Assembly (NCBI RefSeq): GCF_003815655.1
Contig: NZ_CP033917.1
Location: 124,001-188,000 of the forward strand
DNA: 64,000 nucleotides
Origin: Chryseobacterium sp. G0201
Lineage (GTDB): Bacteria; Bacteroidota; Bacteroidia; Flavobacteriales; Weeksellaceae
Direction of reading: 5' to 3'
This document shows positions 1 to 8,947 of this stretch, piece after piece (the stretch's first letter is position 1; each line of letters begins with the position of its first letter). The translations under genes and the position numbers were made by a program. The notes under the pieces were generated by a model. It did not search any database, was not told where the DNA came from, and worked only from the letters and a program-made list of their open reading frames with translations.

Positions 1-250
1 TTTCACGGTCTTCTTCTGTGTAAGCCGCCACTTTTTGAATATTAAAATTGTCATAAGCTTTTCTGAAACTTTCTTCTTTCTTCAAAATCGTTTCCCAACT
101 TAGTCCAGCCTGATTAATTTCCATGATTAATCTTCCGAACAATTCATTATCATCATGAATCGGAAATCCGTAATGATTATCGTGGTAATTTTTGTGAAGC
201 TCTTTTCGGCTTTCGGGCTGCATTCCTGCTATCGCTGAACAATAACTCAT
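1..250 (-). CDS. tag: DNA-3-methyladenine glycosylase I, 5' part only
   Basis: The first 83 codons of a gene that runs off the left edge. The product excises 3-methyladenine from alkylated DNA in base-excision repair. Visible family signatures are YHDNHYGFPIHDD (family form YHD-EWG-P--DD) and the block around QAGLSWETILKK followed by FRKAYDNF. The early Cys in SYCSA fits the N-terminal zinc ligand of this family. The ATG at 248-250 overlaps the stop of the MazG-like gene (247-249), so the two are probably translationally coupled. The C-terminal zinc ligands cannot be checked because the gene is cut. Confidence 0.9.
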   Translation of the reverse strand, partial: MSYCSAIAGMQPESRKELHKNYHDNHYGFPIHDDNELFGRLIMEINQAGLSWETILKKEESFRKAYDNFNIQKVAAYTEEDRE

Positions 251-567
251 TTTAATATATTTTCTGTTTTTGTTAAAAATTTTTTCAAGGCCTCTTTGAT
301 ATCAATTCCGGTTCGGTCTGCTAAGATAATCAGCCACCAGATATTTTCGCCTAATTTATGTTCAAGTGCTTCTCTGGAGTTTGCTTTTGTCCATGTTTTT
401 TCATGTGACATTACATTTCGTCCCACCAATCCTGCATCCGTAAGATAAGCTAAAGCGTCTTGTTCTAAAGTCCATTCTTTCCCATTTTGCTGAATTTCCA
501 GCTGATGATATTTTTCTCTTATTTCTAAAGAGCGTTGTATGATTTTATCTAAATTATTATGATTCAT
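247..567 (-). CDS. MazG-like nucleotide pyrophosphohydrolase family protein
   Basis: A protein of about 106 aa. The start is placed at the ATG at 565-567 (MNHNNLDKI), because the upstream in-frame extension lies inside the AraC gene. The helical pattern with GENIWWLIILADRTGIDI and a late IKEALKKFLTK resembles short all-alpha NTP pyrophosphatase (MazG-like) proteins, which hydrolyse non-canonical NTPs. I do not see a textbook EExxE cluster, so catalytic competence is uncertain. It overlaps the AraC stop by 11 bp upstream and the tag start by a few bases downstream. The three genes therefore look like one transcript with a possible nucleotide and DNA sanitation role. Confidence 0.6.
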   Translation of the reverse strand: MNHNNLDKIIQRSLEIREKYHQLEIQQNGKEWTLEQDALAYLTDAGLVGRNVMSHEKTWTKANSREALEHKLGENIWWLIILADRTGIDIKEALKKFLTKTENILK

Positions 568-1486
568 TATTAAATTTTTGAAGAGATTGTTTGTATTCGT
601 TGGGAGTAATTTCTGTTTTCTTTTTAAATAATTTACTGAAAGACTGTGGATGCTCAAAACCAAGCTGATAAGCCGTTTCAGAAACTGAAAATTGAGATTC
701 TGAAAGGTATTCTTTGGCTTTTTCGATCAATTTATCATGAATATGCTGTTGCGCATTCTGTCCTGTATGATGGCGAAGCATATCACTTAAATATCTTGGT
801 GTAAGGTTGAGTTGTGACGCTACATATTCTACAGTCGGAAGACCTTTTATTCCTTTTTCTTTATCGAAAAAATCATTCAGAAGATCTTCCATTTTAGACA
901 ACAAATCATTATTGACAGATTTTCTGGTGATAAATTGCCGGTTGTAAAAACGATTGCTGTACGTCAGTAATAGTTCTATCTGAGAAATGATAACATCCTG
1001 ACTGAATTGGTCGATCCTTTCATTCAATTCATTCTGAATATTTTCAAAAATATCATAAATCGTTTTCTTTTCTTTTTCAGAAAGATACAAAGCTTCCGCA
1101 GCAGAATAGGAAAAAAAAGTATAGTCTTTTATTTTCTTCAGTAAAGAATAAGGTCTGATAAAATCGGGATGAATATGTAAAGACATTCCGCTGTAATCGG
1201 CTTCTTCATTATCCATTCTGAGGATCTGACCGGGTGATACGAAAGACATTCCGCCATTTTCGAAATCATAATATCCCTGCCCGTACCGAATTTTACCGTT
1301 GAATTTTGTTTTAAATGAAATTTTATAAAAATCCGATTTTGTTCCATTTTCAAAAGTTTTAGGATCAAAACGTGTTTTTCCGTAATCAATAATACTGATC
1401 AAAGGATGCAACGGCGCCGAAATGCCCATTGCTTCATGTAAAGCCGACAAAGATCGAAAGTGAACTGGTGACTGGCTGGTTTTCAT
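557..1486 (-). CDS. AraC family transcriptional regulator
   Basis: A 309-aa protein with an N-terminal sensor region (about 1-195) and a C-terminal double helix-turn-helix (about 210-305). The second HTH is clear from SVSETAYQLGFEHPQSFSKLFKKK followed by PNEYKQ, the usual AraC/XylS ending. A -7 box TATATTTG lies at 1491-1498 on the minus strand, four nucleotides from the ATG, and a 16-bp palindrome lies just upstream at 1510-1525. The SDR gene just upstream is on the same strand and is a plausible target, since AraC plus SDR or aldo-keto reductase pairs are common in Bacteroidota. The inducer is unknown. Confidence 0.88.
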   Translation of the reverse strand: MKTSQSPVHFRSLSALHEAMGISAPLHPLISIIDYGKTRFDPKTFENGTKSDFYKISFKTKFNGKIRYGQGYYDFENGGMSFVSPGQILRMDNEEADYSGMSLHIHPDFIRPYSLLKKIKDYTFFSYSAAEALYLSEKEKKTIYDIFENIQNELNERIDQFSQDVIISQIELLLTYSNRFYNRQFITRKSVNNDLLSKMEDLLNDFFDKEKGIKGLPTVEYVASQLNLTPRYLSDMLRHHTGQNAQQHIHDKLIEKAKEYLSESQFSVSETAYQLGFEHPQSFSKLFKKKTEITPNEYKQSLQKFNNES

Positions 1487-1509
1487 AGTACAAATATAAG
1501 TTGAGATTG

Positions 1510-1525
1510 TGACAACTGTTTGTCA
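1510..1525. promoter_or_regulatory. Palindrome upstream of the AraC gene
   Basis: TGACAA-CTGT-TTGTCA is a perfect 6-bp inverted repeat with a 4-bp spacer. It sits about 12 bp upstream of the -7 box TATATTTG (1491-1498, minus strand) of the AraC gene. The position suits an autoregulatory operator, but AraC proteins more often bind direct repeats, so the assignment is inferred. Confidence 0.35.
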
Positions 1526-1614
1526 GGAGAGGGGAAATTTTGGATGGAAGCACGAGGCTAGAAGTATAAAAGTCACAAATTAACTTCAAACTTCCTTCTT
1601 CAAACTTCTGGTCT

Positions 1615-2421
1615 TTAAAACTTAAAATCCGATTTTATTTTCTGCACCTGAGCTTCGGCTCCGATTTCAGCTCTTTCGTTATATAAGGTGTTGGCATCTT
1701 TTCCTGCAACATATCTTAATTGATCTTTTCCGTCTGTGGCTGCTTCATAAATAACATTGGCAATATCTTCCGGTTTTGAATAATTTGCGATCTGTTCAGG
1801 ACTGTAACCTTCCTGAACTTTAGCCATTAATTGTTGATAACCCTGATGTTGTGCTCCATCCAGAGAACGTCCTGCAAAATCGGTTTGTATACCTCCGGGA
1901 GCCACTACTTTTACTTTGATTCCGAACTGGGCCAATTCATAACCCAAACTTTCTGAAAATCCGTCCACCGCAAATTTTGTTGCACTGTAAATGGAGCATG
2001 TCGGAAAACCAATTAATCCGAAAGTTGAAGTGATATTAATTAAAATTCCATCTTTTTTCTCTCTGAAATAAGGTGTAAACCCTTTTGTAATACGGATAAC
2101 TCCCATCAAATTGGTTTCAATCTGCTTTTTGATTTGCTCATCTGTAAAAGCTTCCAACGGGCCTACTAATCCATATCCTGCATTATTCAGAACAACATCT
2201 ACTTGGTAATTGGTGAGAACATGGGCGATCGTTTCTTCAAGTTCTTTTGGATTAGCAACATCAAGTTTTAAAACTGTTACGTTTTCTAATTGGGTAAGTT
2301 CCGTTTCTGCTTCTGGTTTCCTCATCGTTGCGATAACATTCCAGCCTTTAGTTTGAAATAACTTTGCTGTCGTTTTTCCTAAACCAGATGATGCTCCTGT
2401 AATAAAAATTGTTTTTTGCAT
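1615..2421 (-). CDS. Short-chain dehydrogenase/reductase (SDR family)
   Basis: A 268-aa classical SDR. The NAD(P)-binding motif TGASSGLG is at residues 8-15, NNAG at 79-82 and the catalytic YSATK at 145-149, followed by the PGG(I)xT-type segment. MRKP after the second strand may favour NADPH. Proteins of this form reduce carbonyl compounds or oxidise alcohols, but the substrate cannot be read from sequence. It ends about 130 bp from the AraC start and is probably the gene that regulator controls. The 303 bp upstream (2422-2724) hold no gene. Confidence 0.9.
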   Translation of the reverse strand: MQKTIFITGASSGLGKTTAKLFQTKGWNVIATMRKPEAETELTQLENVTVLKLDVANPKELEETIAHVLTNYQVDVVLNNAGYGLVGPLEAFTDEQIKKQIETNLMGVIRITKGFTPYFREKKDGILINITSTFGLIGFPTCSIYSATKFAVDGFSESLGYELAQFGIKVKVVAPGGIQTDFAGRSLDGAQHQGYQQLMAKVQEGYSPEQIANYSKPEDIANVIYEAATDGKDQLRYVAGKDANTLYNERAEIGAEAQVQKIKSDFKF

Positions 2422-2711
2422 TATATGTAAATTTTATACTGCAAAGTTGCTCAGAAGTCAGAATTTAAAAGTAGCCAAATTGAGTTTGTTTGTAGCTGTT
2501 TTGACGAAAAAGTATACATTTGGTTTTTAGGAAATTATCAGACTTATTGAAAATTGTATTTAATAACAAAATTTATTGAAATGCTTTGTGAGCATAGGTT
2601 CACACAATTTCATTCTGCATTCTGTATGAGAACTCTAATTCTAAATACCTTTAACATACGAATATTTAATGAAGAATCTAGATTAAAAAAACATTATTGA
2701 TATAAAATCCG

Positions 2712-2719
2712 TAGTTTTG
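2712..2719 (+). promoter_or_regulatory. -7 promoter box of the small gene before doxDA
   Basis: TAGTTTTG matches the Bacteroidota -7 consensus TAnnTTTG and lies five nucleotides before the ATG at 2725. The rest of 2422-2711 is AT-rich and shows no other gene or clear motif. Confidence 0.5.
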
Positions 2720-2724
2720 TAAAA

Positions 2725-3102
2725 ATGCAGAGCACCAGAACATATATTAATTTTTATAAAACAATTGTAGTTATTCTACTTTTGGCTTTTTCTTTATCGC
2801 CATGTTCTGTAAAAAGAGATGTTTTAGGTGTTTTTGATATTCAGCATGTTAATACTTTAAACAAAGTAAAAACGACCGTTAGTCCAACAGTCAATTGTGA
2901 TTTTGCTCATCATAATTTTTCTTCAAAAACGTTAGTTTCAAAGGCAGATTTCAAGCTAAATGAAGTTTTTCCTTTTAAACTAAACTCAGTTTCAAATTTT
3001 TCTGAGGATACAATTACTCAAAACAATTACTCCGGAGCGACTTCCGGAAACAGCCCGCCAAAATATATTTTATTTAAACAATTGAGGTTGAATGTGATTT
3101 AG
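2725..3102 (+). CDS. Small exported or membrane-anchored protein of unknown function
   Basis: A 125-aa protein with a hydrophobic N-terminal segment (about 13-26, VVILLLAFSLSPC) that could be a signal or anchor sequence. A polar Ser/Asn-rich region and a basic tail (FKQLRLNV) follow. Cysteines sit at about 27 and 59. The first Met is the only Met, so the start is firm. It precedes the DoxD-DoxA gene by 56 bp on the same strand, so it may be co-transcribed and could be an accessory protein. I do not recognise a family. Confidence 0.6.
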   Translation: MQSTRTYINFYKTIVVILLLAFSLSPCSVKRDVLGVFDIQHVNTLNKVKTTVSPTVNCDFAHHNFSSKTLVSKADFKLNEVFPFKLNSVSNFSEDTITQNNYSGATSGNSPPKYILFKQLRLNVI

Positions 3103-3158
3103 ATTCAGTTCAAAGATCATTTTTAACATTCAATTATTTATAGTAAAATATCAATTCA

Positions 3159-4172
3159 ATGAAAAATAATACCAATCAGCCTACTGATATGGCTGGTTTA
3201 TATACGTTGTCGATCCGTATGGTTATCGGGTGGACTTACTTCTCAGCCTTTTGGCGCAGACTCGTTCTCGAAAATAAACTCGATCCTGATGAAGCAGGAT
3301 ATATCGGAGAAAAATTCAATCATTTTTTACCCAACGCTTTAGGAATCAAACCGATTATCGAATATTTGGTTACCCATCCTGAAGCTCTGCATACTTCGAT
3401 GGTGACTTTTACGATTATTGAAGCTGTTGTGGGATTATTTATTATTTTAGGATTATTCACAAGATTAATGAGCATCGGGATTTTTGGTCTTGCGATGGGA
3501 ATTTTATTAGGTTCCGGCTGGATAGGCACAACTTGTTTGGATGAATGGCAGATCGGCGTTCTAGGAATTGCGGGCGGATTTACTTTATTTCTCACAGGAA
3601 GCGGTTCTTATTCTTTAGATCATTATTTCTTGAAAAAAGACTTTAGTTTCACTCAGAAAATAGGGTTCAAATGGATTGGCTCAGGAACATTTCCTATTTT
3701 AAATCCTAAACTTTTTGTATTGACGGGTTCCATTTTCATTTTCGGACTTACGCTTTATACCAATCAGTATTTTCATGGTGGAGTTTGGGGAACTTTGCAT
3801 AACAAATCAGTAAAACCAAAAGTTGAAATTTCAAATATTTCGCTAAACGATTCAGATTTAAAGTTTGAAGTATACAGAACTGAAGGTGTTGACGTTTATG
3901 GATCGTTTCTGATCGGAATACAAGTTTTAAATGAAAAAGGAGATATTTTAAAAGAAATAAATGGAACCGAACTTTCAAAATTTCCCAAGGAAAATATCAA
4001 CAATCATTATGTTGCTAAAGTGAAATCAGGAAAGCACAGTTTAATAATACCGCTTGGAGCAAAAGCTGATTTAACTATTAAAATTGATGATATTCTTGCT
4101 CAAAAAGATGACATTCATACGTTGAAATTAATCGATATCAGTGGGATTGAATGGAAGGCGAGAATTAAATAA
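3159..4172 (+). CDS. Fused DoxD-DoxA (TQO-type) membrane protein
   Basis: A 337-aa protein. Residues 1-155 are a DoxX/DoxD-like four-helix membrane domain (LSIRMVIGWTYFSAFWRR, then IEAVVGLFIILGLFTRL and the GTTCLDEWQIG region). A further helix at about 187-200 precedes an extracytoplasmic C-terminal domain like DoxA. In Acidianus, DoxD and DoxA are the two separate subunits of thiosulfate:quinone oxidoreductase; here they are fused, as in many Bacteroidota. The true substrate is unproven, since DoxX-family proteins also act in redox stress. Its partner upstream is the 125-aa orphan. Confidence 0.82.
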   Translation: MKNNTNQPTDMAGLYTLSIRMVIGWTYFSAFWRRLVLENKLDPDEAGYIGEKFNHFLPNALGIKPIIEYLVTHPEALHTSMVTFTIIEAVVGLFIILGLFTRLMSIGIFGLAMGILLGSGWIGTTCLDEWQIGVLGIAGGFTLFLTGSGSYSLDHYFLKKDFSFTQKIGFKWIGSGTFPILNPKLFVLTGSIFIFGLTLYTNQYFHGGVWGTLHNKSVKPKVEISNISLNDSDLKFEVYRTEGVDVYGSFLIGIQVLNEKGDILKEINGTELSKFPKENINNHYVAKVKSGKHSLIIPLGAKADLTIKIDDILAQKDDIHTLKLIDISGIEWKARIK

Positions 4173-4276
4173 TAATTTTTGAACCATTAAGTTTTTTAGT
4201 TAAGTGGTTAAGATTATTACGATAGATGCTTCGGCTACGCTAAGCATTTTCTTTTTTGTAAAGCCTTGACCACAAA

Positions 4277-4304
4277 AAATCCTCCGAAAAATTTCGGAGG
4301 ATTT
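4277..4304 (-). terminator. Terminator after the EmrB-like gene
   Basis: A 13-bp perfect stem (4277-4289 with 4292-4304). On the minus strand a T-run follows it, so it mainly ends the efflux operon. It may also stop read-through from doxDA. Confidence 0.8.
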
Positions 4305-4323
4305 GTATTTATTTCAATACAAT

Positions 4324-5898
4324 TTAGTGTACACCACTTAAATCTATTTTTTCTTTGCTTTTTCGTTCTTTTACCAATAAAATAAACGGAATACAAATTA
4401 AGAAGGCAATTCCTAAATAAAGGAAAACATCCATGTAAGACAACACTGTTGCCTGTTTCGTGACCGTAAGATCAAGCATTTTGTAAGCCGCATTCATTGC
4501 TGCATCGGGAGTCATGCCTTTCGCCATAAAACTTGCTTTTAATCCTGCCAATCTTTGCTGGACATCAAAGTCATTGGAATCTAAATGCGAGACCAAATTA
4601 ACCCTGTATTTCTGACTGGCATTCGCAATAAATGTTGTGATGGCCGCAATCCCGAAAGATCCTCCCAGCTGTCTCATCATCCCTGTAAATGCTGCTCCTT
4701 GTCCAATTTCCTGACCTTTCAAAGTACTCAATGATAATGAGGTAATTGGAATAAACAATAATCCTAATCCGGCTCCTCTTACCATCAACATCCAGAAGAA
4801 TGCGTCTTTACCGGTGTCGGGAGTTAGAATTTTATATCCCCAGAAACTATAAACGAAGAACGTAAATAATCCTAAAGAAACCAAAATCTGTTGTTTTACC
4901 CCTTTTGAAAGCAATTTACCAATAATTGGCATCATGAAAGCGGTTGTTAACGCCGCAGGAATCATTAATGCTCCGGATTCTAAGGCCGTCCATCCCAAAA
5001 TACTCTGAGTATATAAAGGAACAATAAATGTTGAACCGTACAACCCAAATCCTAATACAAATGACATGACCGTTCCGATCCTTAAATTACTGTTTTTCAA
5101 AACCCTAAGCTCTACAATCGGATATTTGAACGTAAGTTCTCTCCAGAGGAACAAAATAAATCCTAACACTGCTGATACTGTGAATATTACAATCCATCCA
5201 CTTGCAAACCAGTCTTCCTCATGCCCTCTTTCTAAAATATACTGTAATGAACCTACTGTAACTGCCAATAAAGCAATTCCTAACCAGTCTACATCTGAAG
5301 CTTTACGTTTTTCAGCATATTTCGGACTTTTTATAAACTGTAATGTCATTAAAGTTGCTGCTATCCCGATTGGAATATTAATATAGAAAATATATGGCCA
5401 ACTGAAATTATCAACAATATAACCTCCTAATGGCGGACCTAATGTTGGGCCAATAATTACTCCCAGACCATAAATAGCCTGAGCCATACTTCTTTTTTCA
5501 ATCGGATAAGATTCTGTGATAATGGTCTGCGATGTTACCAGTAAGGCTCCACCCCCAATTCCCTGACATAATCTAAAGAATACCAACTCCCAAATATTAT
5601 CTGCATTACCGCATAAAAACGAGAACACGGTAAAAATGATAATAGAAGCTGCAAAGTAATTTCTTCGTCCAAACTGTTGAGAAAGCCAACTCGTCATCGG
5701 TACAACAATTACGTTACCAATGGCATACGCAGTAATTACCCAACCGACTTCAGAAAGTGTAGATCCCAGGTTACCTTTCATCTCGTTCAGGGCAACGTTC
5801 ACAATCGTGGAATCCACAATTTCAAGCAAAGCACAAAGAATAGCCGTGATCGTAATGATCACTCTTCGGGCTCCATATTCTACTAATGAATCTTCCAT
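4324..5898 (-). CDS. DHA2-family MFS drug efflux transporter (EmrB/QacA type)
   Basis: A 524-aa inner-membrane transporter with about 14 helices. It has the DHA2 signatures: D-x-TIVNVALNEM in helix 1, GRRNYF after helix 2, FFRLCQGIGGGAL, and the antiporter motif GxxxGPxxGG (VIIGPTLGPPLGGYI). It exports hydrophobic compounds in exchange for protons and should dock with the EmrA- and TolC-like proteins encoded upstream on the same strand. Unlike usual EmrAB operons, 611 bp separate it from the fusion-protein gene, so it may have its own promoter. The substrate is not predictable. Confidence 0.93.
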   Translation of the reverse strand: MEDSLVEYGARRVIITITAILCALLEIVDSTIVNVALNEMKGNLGSTLSEVGWVITAYAIGNVIVVPMTSWLSQQFGRRNYFAASIIIFTVFSFLCGNADNIWELVFFRLCQGIGGGALLVTSQTIITESYPIEKRSMAQAIYGLGVIIGPTLGPPLGGYIVDNFSWPYIFYINIPIGIAATLMTLQFIKSPKYAEKRKASDVDWLGIALLAVTVGSLQYILERGHEEDWFASGWIVIFTVSAVLGFILFLWRELTFKYPIVELRVLKNSNLRIGTVMSFVLGFGLYGSTFIVPLYTQSILGWTALESGALMIPAALTTAFMMPIIGKLLSKGVKQQILVSLGLFTFFVYSFWGYKILTPDTGKDAFFWMLMVRGAGLGLLFIPITSLSLSTLKGQEIGQGAAFTGMMRQLGGSFGIAAITTFIANASQKYRVNLVSHLDSNDFDVQQRLAGLKASFMAKGMTPDAAMNAAYKMLDLTVTKQATVLSYMDVFLYLGIAFLICIPFILLVKERKSKEKIDLSGVH

Positions 5899-6509
5899 AG
5901 TTTTTTTATAGGTACTAAAAAATTAAGAGATTATGAGATTTAGAAATTTTAGAAATAAGAACAAGCATTTTTACGAACTAACTTTGTTCTTTATTAAGTT
6001 TTCTGTTTGATTTTTAAGGTTTAAGCAAATATTAATACTCTATTTAAGCTAAAGCCATTTGAAATATTAATCATTTTATTAAACGGGCTAAAGCCCGCTC
6101 CTATTGATGAGCTTATCCGGATGTAAATTATTTAGTTATTAAATATTTAAATAATTCAAATCAAGCATCAATTTCTAAATCCCTTAATTCCTTATTATTT
6201 TTAATTATTTTTTAAAAGTGAATTGTCAATTATCAATCAACTACATGGTCAATTTTTACGACTTCATTTCCAATTTCATGATTGATTTTCATCTACAAAA
6301 CCGATATCAACTTCGTTTGTCAGTTTTCAACTTCATTATACTTCTGCATTGAACTCCATCTGCAAAACCATCTTCATCGCCTCATTTCCTTCTTCATCAC
6401 TGAATTCTTCCACAAGATCGGCATCAAACTTCATTATCAATTTTACTGCTCCATTTTCCTTTCACAATTGACTTGCTTCTGCAAAATTGACAATCCACTT
6501 ATTTAAATA
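5899..6509. other. 611-bp non-coding gap inside the efflux operon
   Basis: No convincing gene. It contains one copy of the ACGGGCT..AGCCCGT repeat (6083-6108). At 6225-6490 it has a long degenerate tract in which short words such as ACTTCATT, TTCATC and CAATT recur, pyrimidine-rich on the plus strand. The open stretches within it are chance readings of this low-complexity DNA. It separates the EmrA- and EmrB-like genes. Confidence 0.55.
6083..6108. repeat. REP-like repeat, copy 1
   Basis: Palindromic core ACGGGCTAAAGCCCG followed by the conserved tail CTATTGAT. Two more copies lie at 42949-42974 and 47340-47365, all intergenic. Confidence 0.75.
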
Positions 6510-7613
6510 TTATTTCAAAGTAACTTCGGCTTTCACATTCATTCCTGTTCTAAGCCTTTTAGCAACGTTTGGATCTAGTTTTACAAAGTCAATTTTCACA
6601 GGAAGTCTTTGTACAACTTTTACGAAGTTACCACTCGCATTATCCGGAGGAAGAATAGAGAATGTAGAACCTGTAGCCGGAGAGAATGAGCTTACTACAC
6701 CATCAAATTCTGTGTCCGGGAAAGCATCGATTTCGATTTTTACTTTCTGACCTTCTACCATTTTATCAACCTGAGTTTCTTTAAAGTTGGCAACAACCCA
6801 TTTTTGGTCATTTTTAACTAAACTGAATAACTGAGATCCCGCCTGTAAATACTGTCCTGCCTGAATTGGAACTTTTCCAACAAATCCGTCTTCCGGAGCA
6901 AGAATAATGGTGTAAGAAAGATTCAATCTTGCATTTTCTACATCAACTTCTCTTTGCTTAGCCACTGAACCTGCAACACTGATTTGTTGAGAACTTGCAG
7001 CCGTCTGAGAAGAAGCGATGCCGGTTTGTTGAGCAATTTGATTTCTCTGATCAACCAAAACCTGTAATTGTCTGTCTGCAGATTGTTTTGCAGCCAAAGC
7101 CTGCTCATATTGTTGTTCTGTAATTGAATGGTCTTTTACCAAAACAGAATATCTCTTTAAATCCTGATTAGTTTTCCAAACGTTTACTTTTGCAGCTTCA
7201 ATTTGAGCATTTGCCGTTGTTACAGCTGCTTGTGAGCTTCCTATATTTTTAGATGTTGCTGTTGTACTTGCCTGAGCGTTTGAAATATTGCTTTTTGCAG
7301 TCGCTAAAGCTGCTTCAGCCTGCACCAAAGCCATCTTTTGATCTCTGTTATCAAGGATAACCAAAGTATCTCCTTTTTTAACAAACTGATTATCTTTTAC
7401 TTTTACCTGCGTTACATATCCTGAAACTTTAGAGATCACAGGACTCATGTTTGAAGCGATCTGAGCATCATCAGTTTCTTCGTGAGTCTGTCCGTAAGAA
7501 TATGTTCTGTATCCGTAGATCCCTCCCACTACTACGACAACCGCTAAAATGATTGGGAAAACTAAACTCTTTTTCTTTTTAGGTTCAGTTACTGGTGTAT
7601 TATTATTTTCCAT
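6510..7613 (-). CDS. HlyD/EmrA-family membrane fusion protein
   Basis: A 367-aa periplasmic adaptor. A short cytoplasmic N-terminus rich in Lys precedes one membrane helix (about 17-36, VFPIILAVVVVVGGIYGY). Then come the first half of the lipoyl domain (DAQIASNMSPVISKVSGYV), a long Gln/Ala/Ser-rich coiled-coil hairpin (about 80-220), the second lipoyl half (APEDGFVGKVPIQAGQYL) and beta-barrel domains. It bridges the DHA2 pump and the TolC-like channel. It lies 14 bp downstream of the TolC-like gene, so the two are in one operon. Confidence 0.93.
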   Translation of the reverse strand: MENNNTPVTEPKKKKSLVFPIILAVVVVVGGIYGYRTYSYGQTHEETDDAQIASNMSPVISKVSGYVTQVKVKDNQFVKKGDTLVILDNRDQKMALVQAEAALATAKSNISNAQASTTATSKNIGSSQAAVTTANAQIEAAKVNVWKTNQDLKRYSVLVKDHSITEQQYEQALAAKQSADRQLQVLVDQRNQIAQQTGIASSQTAASSQQISVAGSVAKQREVDVENARLNLSYTIILAPEDGFVGKVPIQAGQYLQAGSQLFSLVKNDQKWVVANFKETQVDKMVEGQKVKIEIDAFPDTEFDGVVSSFSPATGSTFSILPPDNASGNFVKVVQRLPVKIDFVKLDPNVAKRLRTGMNVKAEVTLK

Positions 7614-7627
7614 TTTTGGTCTTAATC

Positions 7628-8947
7628 TTATTTAATTGTTAAAGTTCCTGTAGTTTGTAATAGTTTTCTGTAAGCCAATGCTGCATCTGCTTTTGCGTTA
7701 ATAACTCCAACATTTGAAGAAATCTGTGCTGCATCTGCATCCAACAATTCGGTCATGGTAGCCAAACCGTTGTCATATTTATTTTTTGTGATTCTGTAGT
7801 TTTCATTAGCCTGTTCAGCAGCTTTTTCATACACTGCGATTCTCTTTTTAGAATAATCTGTGTTTTGATATTCTCTGTTTACATCAAGCTTAATGTTGTC
7901 ATTTAATAATTCATCGTTGGCAGCTAACTGCTTTTCTCTTGCCTGAGACTGTCTTAATGAAGAATTTTCTTTCCAAAGATTTGATAAATTATAAGAAATT
8001 CCAACTCCAATATTTACTGCATTGTAAATTGTAAGAAATTTCGGAATATCCGCCGCTACATAACCTCCTGTAAATGCAATTGAAGGAAGATTTTCAGCTT
8101 TTGCCGATTTAGATCCCAACTCAGCCGCTTTTCTTTGTTGAGCCAAAGCCTGTAAGTCTTTACGGTTTTCTCTGGCTTCGTTTACATAAAAATCAACTGC
8201 TTTTACATCAGAACCTTCGTCGATATAATTTTGATCAACTTCAATTTCTGTATTATCAGCTAATCCTAATAAAAGATCCATGTTGATGTTCGCAATATTG
8301 TAGTTGTTTTTAGCTTCCAATAATTGCAATTCGATATTTGAAGTCTGAAGATTTGCTTTTAAACGGTCATTTCTCGCGATAACTCCATTATTTTCAAGCT
8401 TAAGAAAAGTTTCGTCTCTTTTTTGAGAAGCGGTAAGATTTTCTTCTAAAACTTTGATTGACTGATTTGCTTTAAATAAATTATTATAAGCCTGAGCAAC
8501 GTTGTAAGCAATGGCTATTTTATCATTTTCTGTGCTTAATTTTGATGCTTCCACCAAATATTTTGCAGACTGAATACCATATTTAATTCTTCCACCGTTG
8601 TAGATCGGAACACTAAGATTCACAGATCCATAAGCTACCTGATGAACTGTCGGGCTTTCTGCACCAGCACCTGATCCGGTAGAAAGTTTAAGATCAATCG
8701 TTGGTTTAATCGGAAGATACATATAGCTTCCGGAAACTTTCAATTCAGGAAGTTGTCTGTTCTTTGCTTCCAAAAGATCTGCAGTAGCTTCTTCAATTTT
8801 AGCTGCGTCAATCTTTAGGCTCTTGCTGTTTTGGATTCCCAACTGCACAGCTTCATCGAGAGTGAGTTTTTTTTTCTCCTGAGCATTTATGTTTGCAATT
8901 CCTATAAATAGAGAAAGTGCAAGAACTGAATTATTTATTCTCTTCAT
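7628..8947 (-). CDS. TolC-family outer-membrane efflux protein
   Basis: A 439-aa protein with a signal peptide (about 1-22, ending NINAQ). Two OEP repeats follow, each starting with the typical LTLDEAVQLGIQNSKSL or later SYNLSNLWK pattern, with long heptad-rich helices between them. It forms the trimeric exit duct of the tripartite pump. Its start lies within the end of the TetR gene (8931-8947 overlap), which shows tight operon structure. Confidence 0.93.
   Translation of the reverse strand: MKRINNSVLALSLFIGIANINAQEKKKLTLDEAVQLGIQNSKSLKIDAAKIEEATADLLEAKNRQLPELKVSGSYMYLPIKPTIDLKLSTGSGAGAESPTVHQVAYGSVNLSVPIYNGGRIKYGIQSAKYLVEASKLSTENDKIAIAYNVAQAYNNLFKANQSIKVLEENLTASQKRDETFLKLENNGVIARNDRLKANLQTSNIELQLLEAKNNYNIANINMDLLLGLADNTEIEVDQNYIDEGSDVKAVDFYVNEARENRKDLQALAQQRKAAELGSKSAKAENLPSIAFTGGYVAADIPKFLTIYNAVNIGVGISYNLSNLWKENSSLRQSQAREKQLAANDELLNDNIKLDVNREYQNTDYSKKRIAVYEKAAEQANENYRITKNKYDNGLATMTELLDADAAQISSNVGVINAKADAALAYRKLLQTTGTLTIK

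Noticed and set aside
5066..5386. 106-codon plus-strand frame inside the EmrB-like gene
   Set aside because: It is antisense to a well-conserved membrane transporter and its protein has no recognisable features. Similar long antisense frames within ahcY, purK, the antiporter and others were rejected for the same reason.
6225..6490. Short minus-strand reading frames suggesting a decayed gene between EmrA- and EmrB-like genes
   Set aside because: The frames come from recurring short words (GATGAAG, AATGAAG); they give short, unrelated peptides and no family motif.
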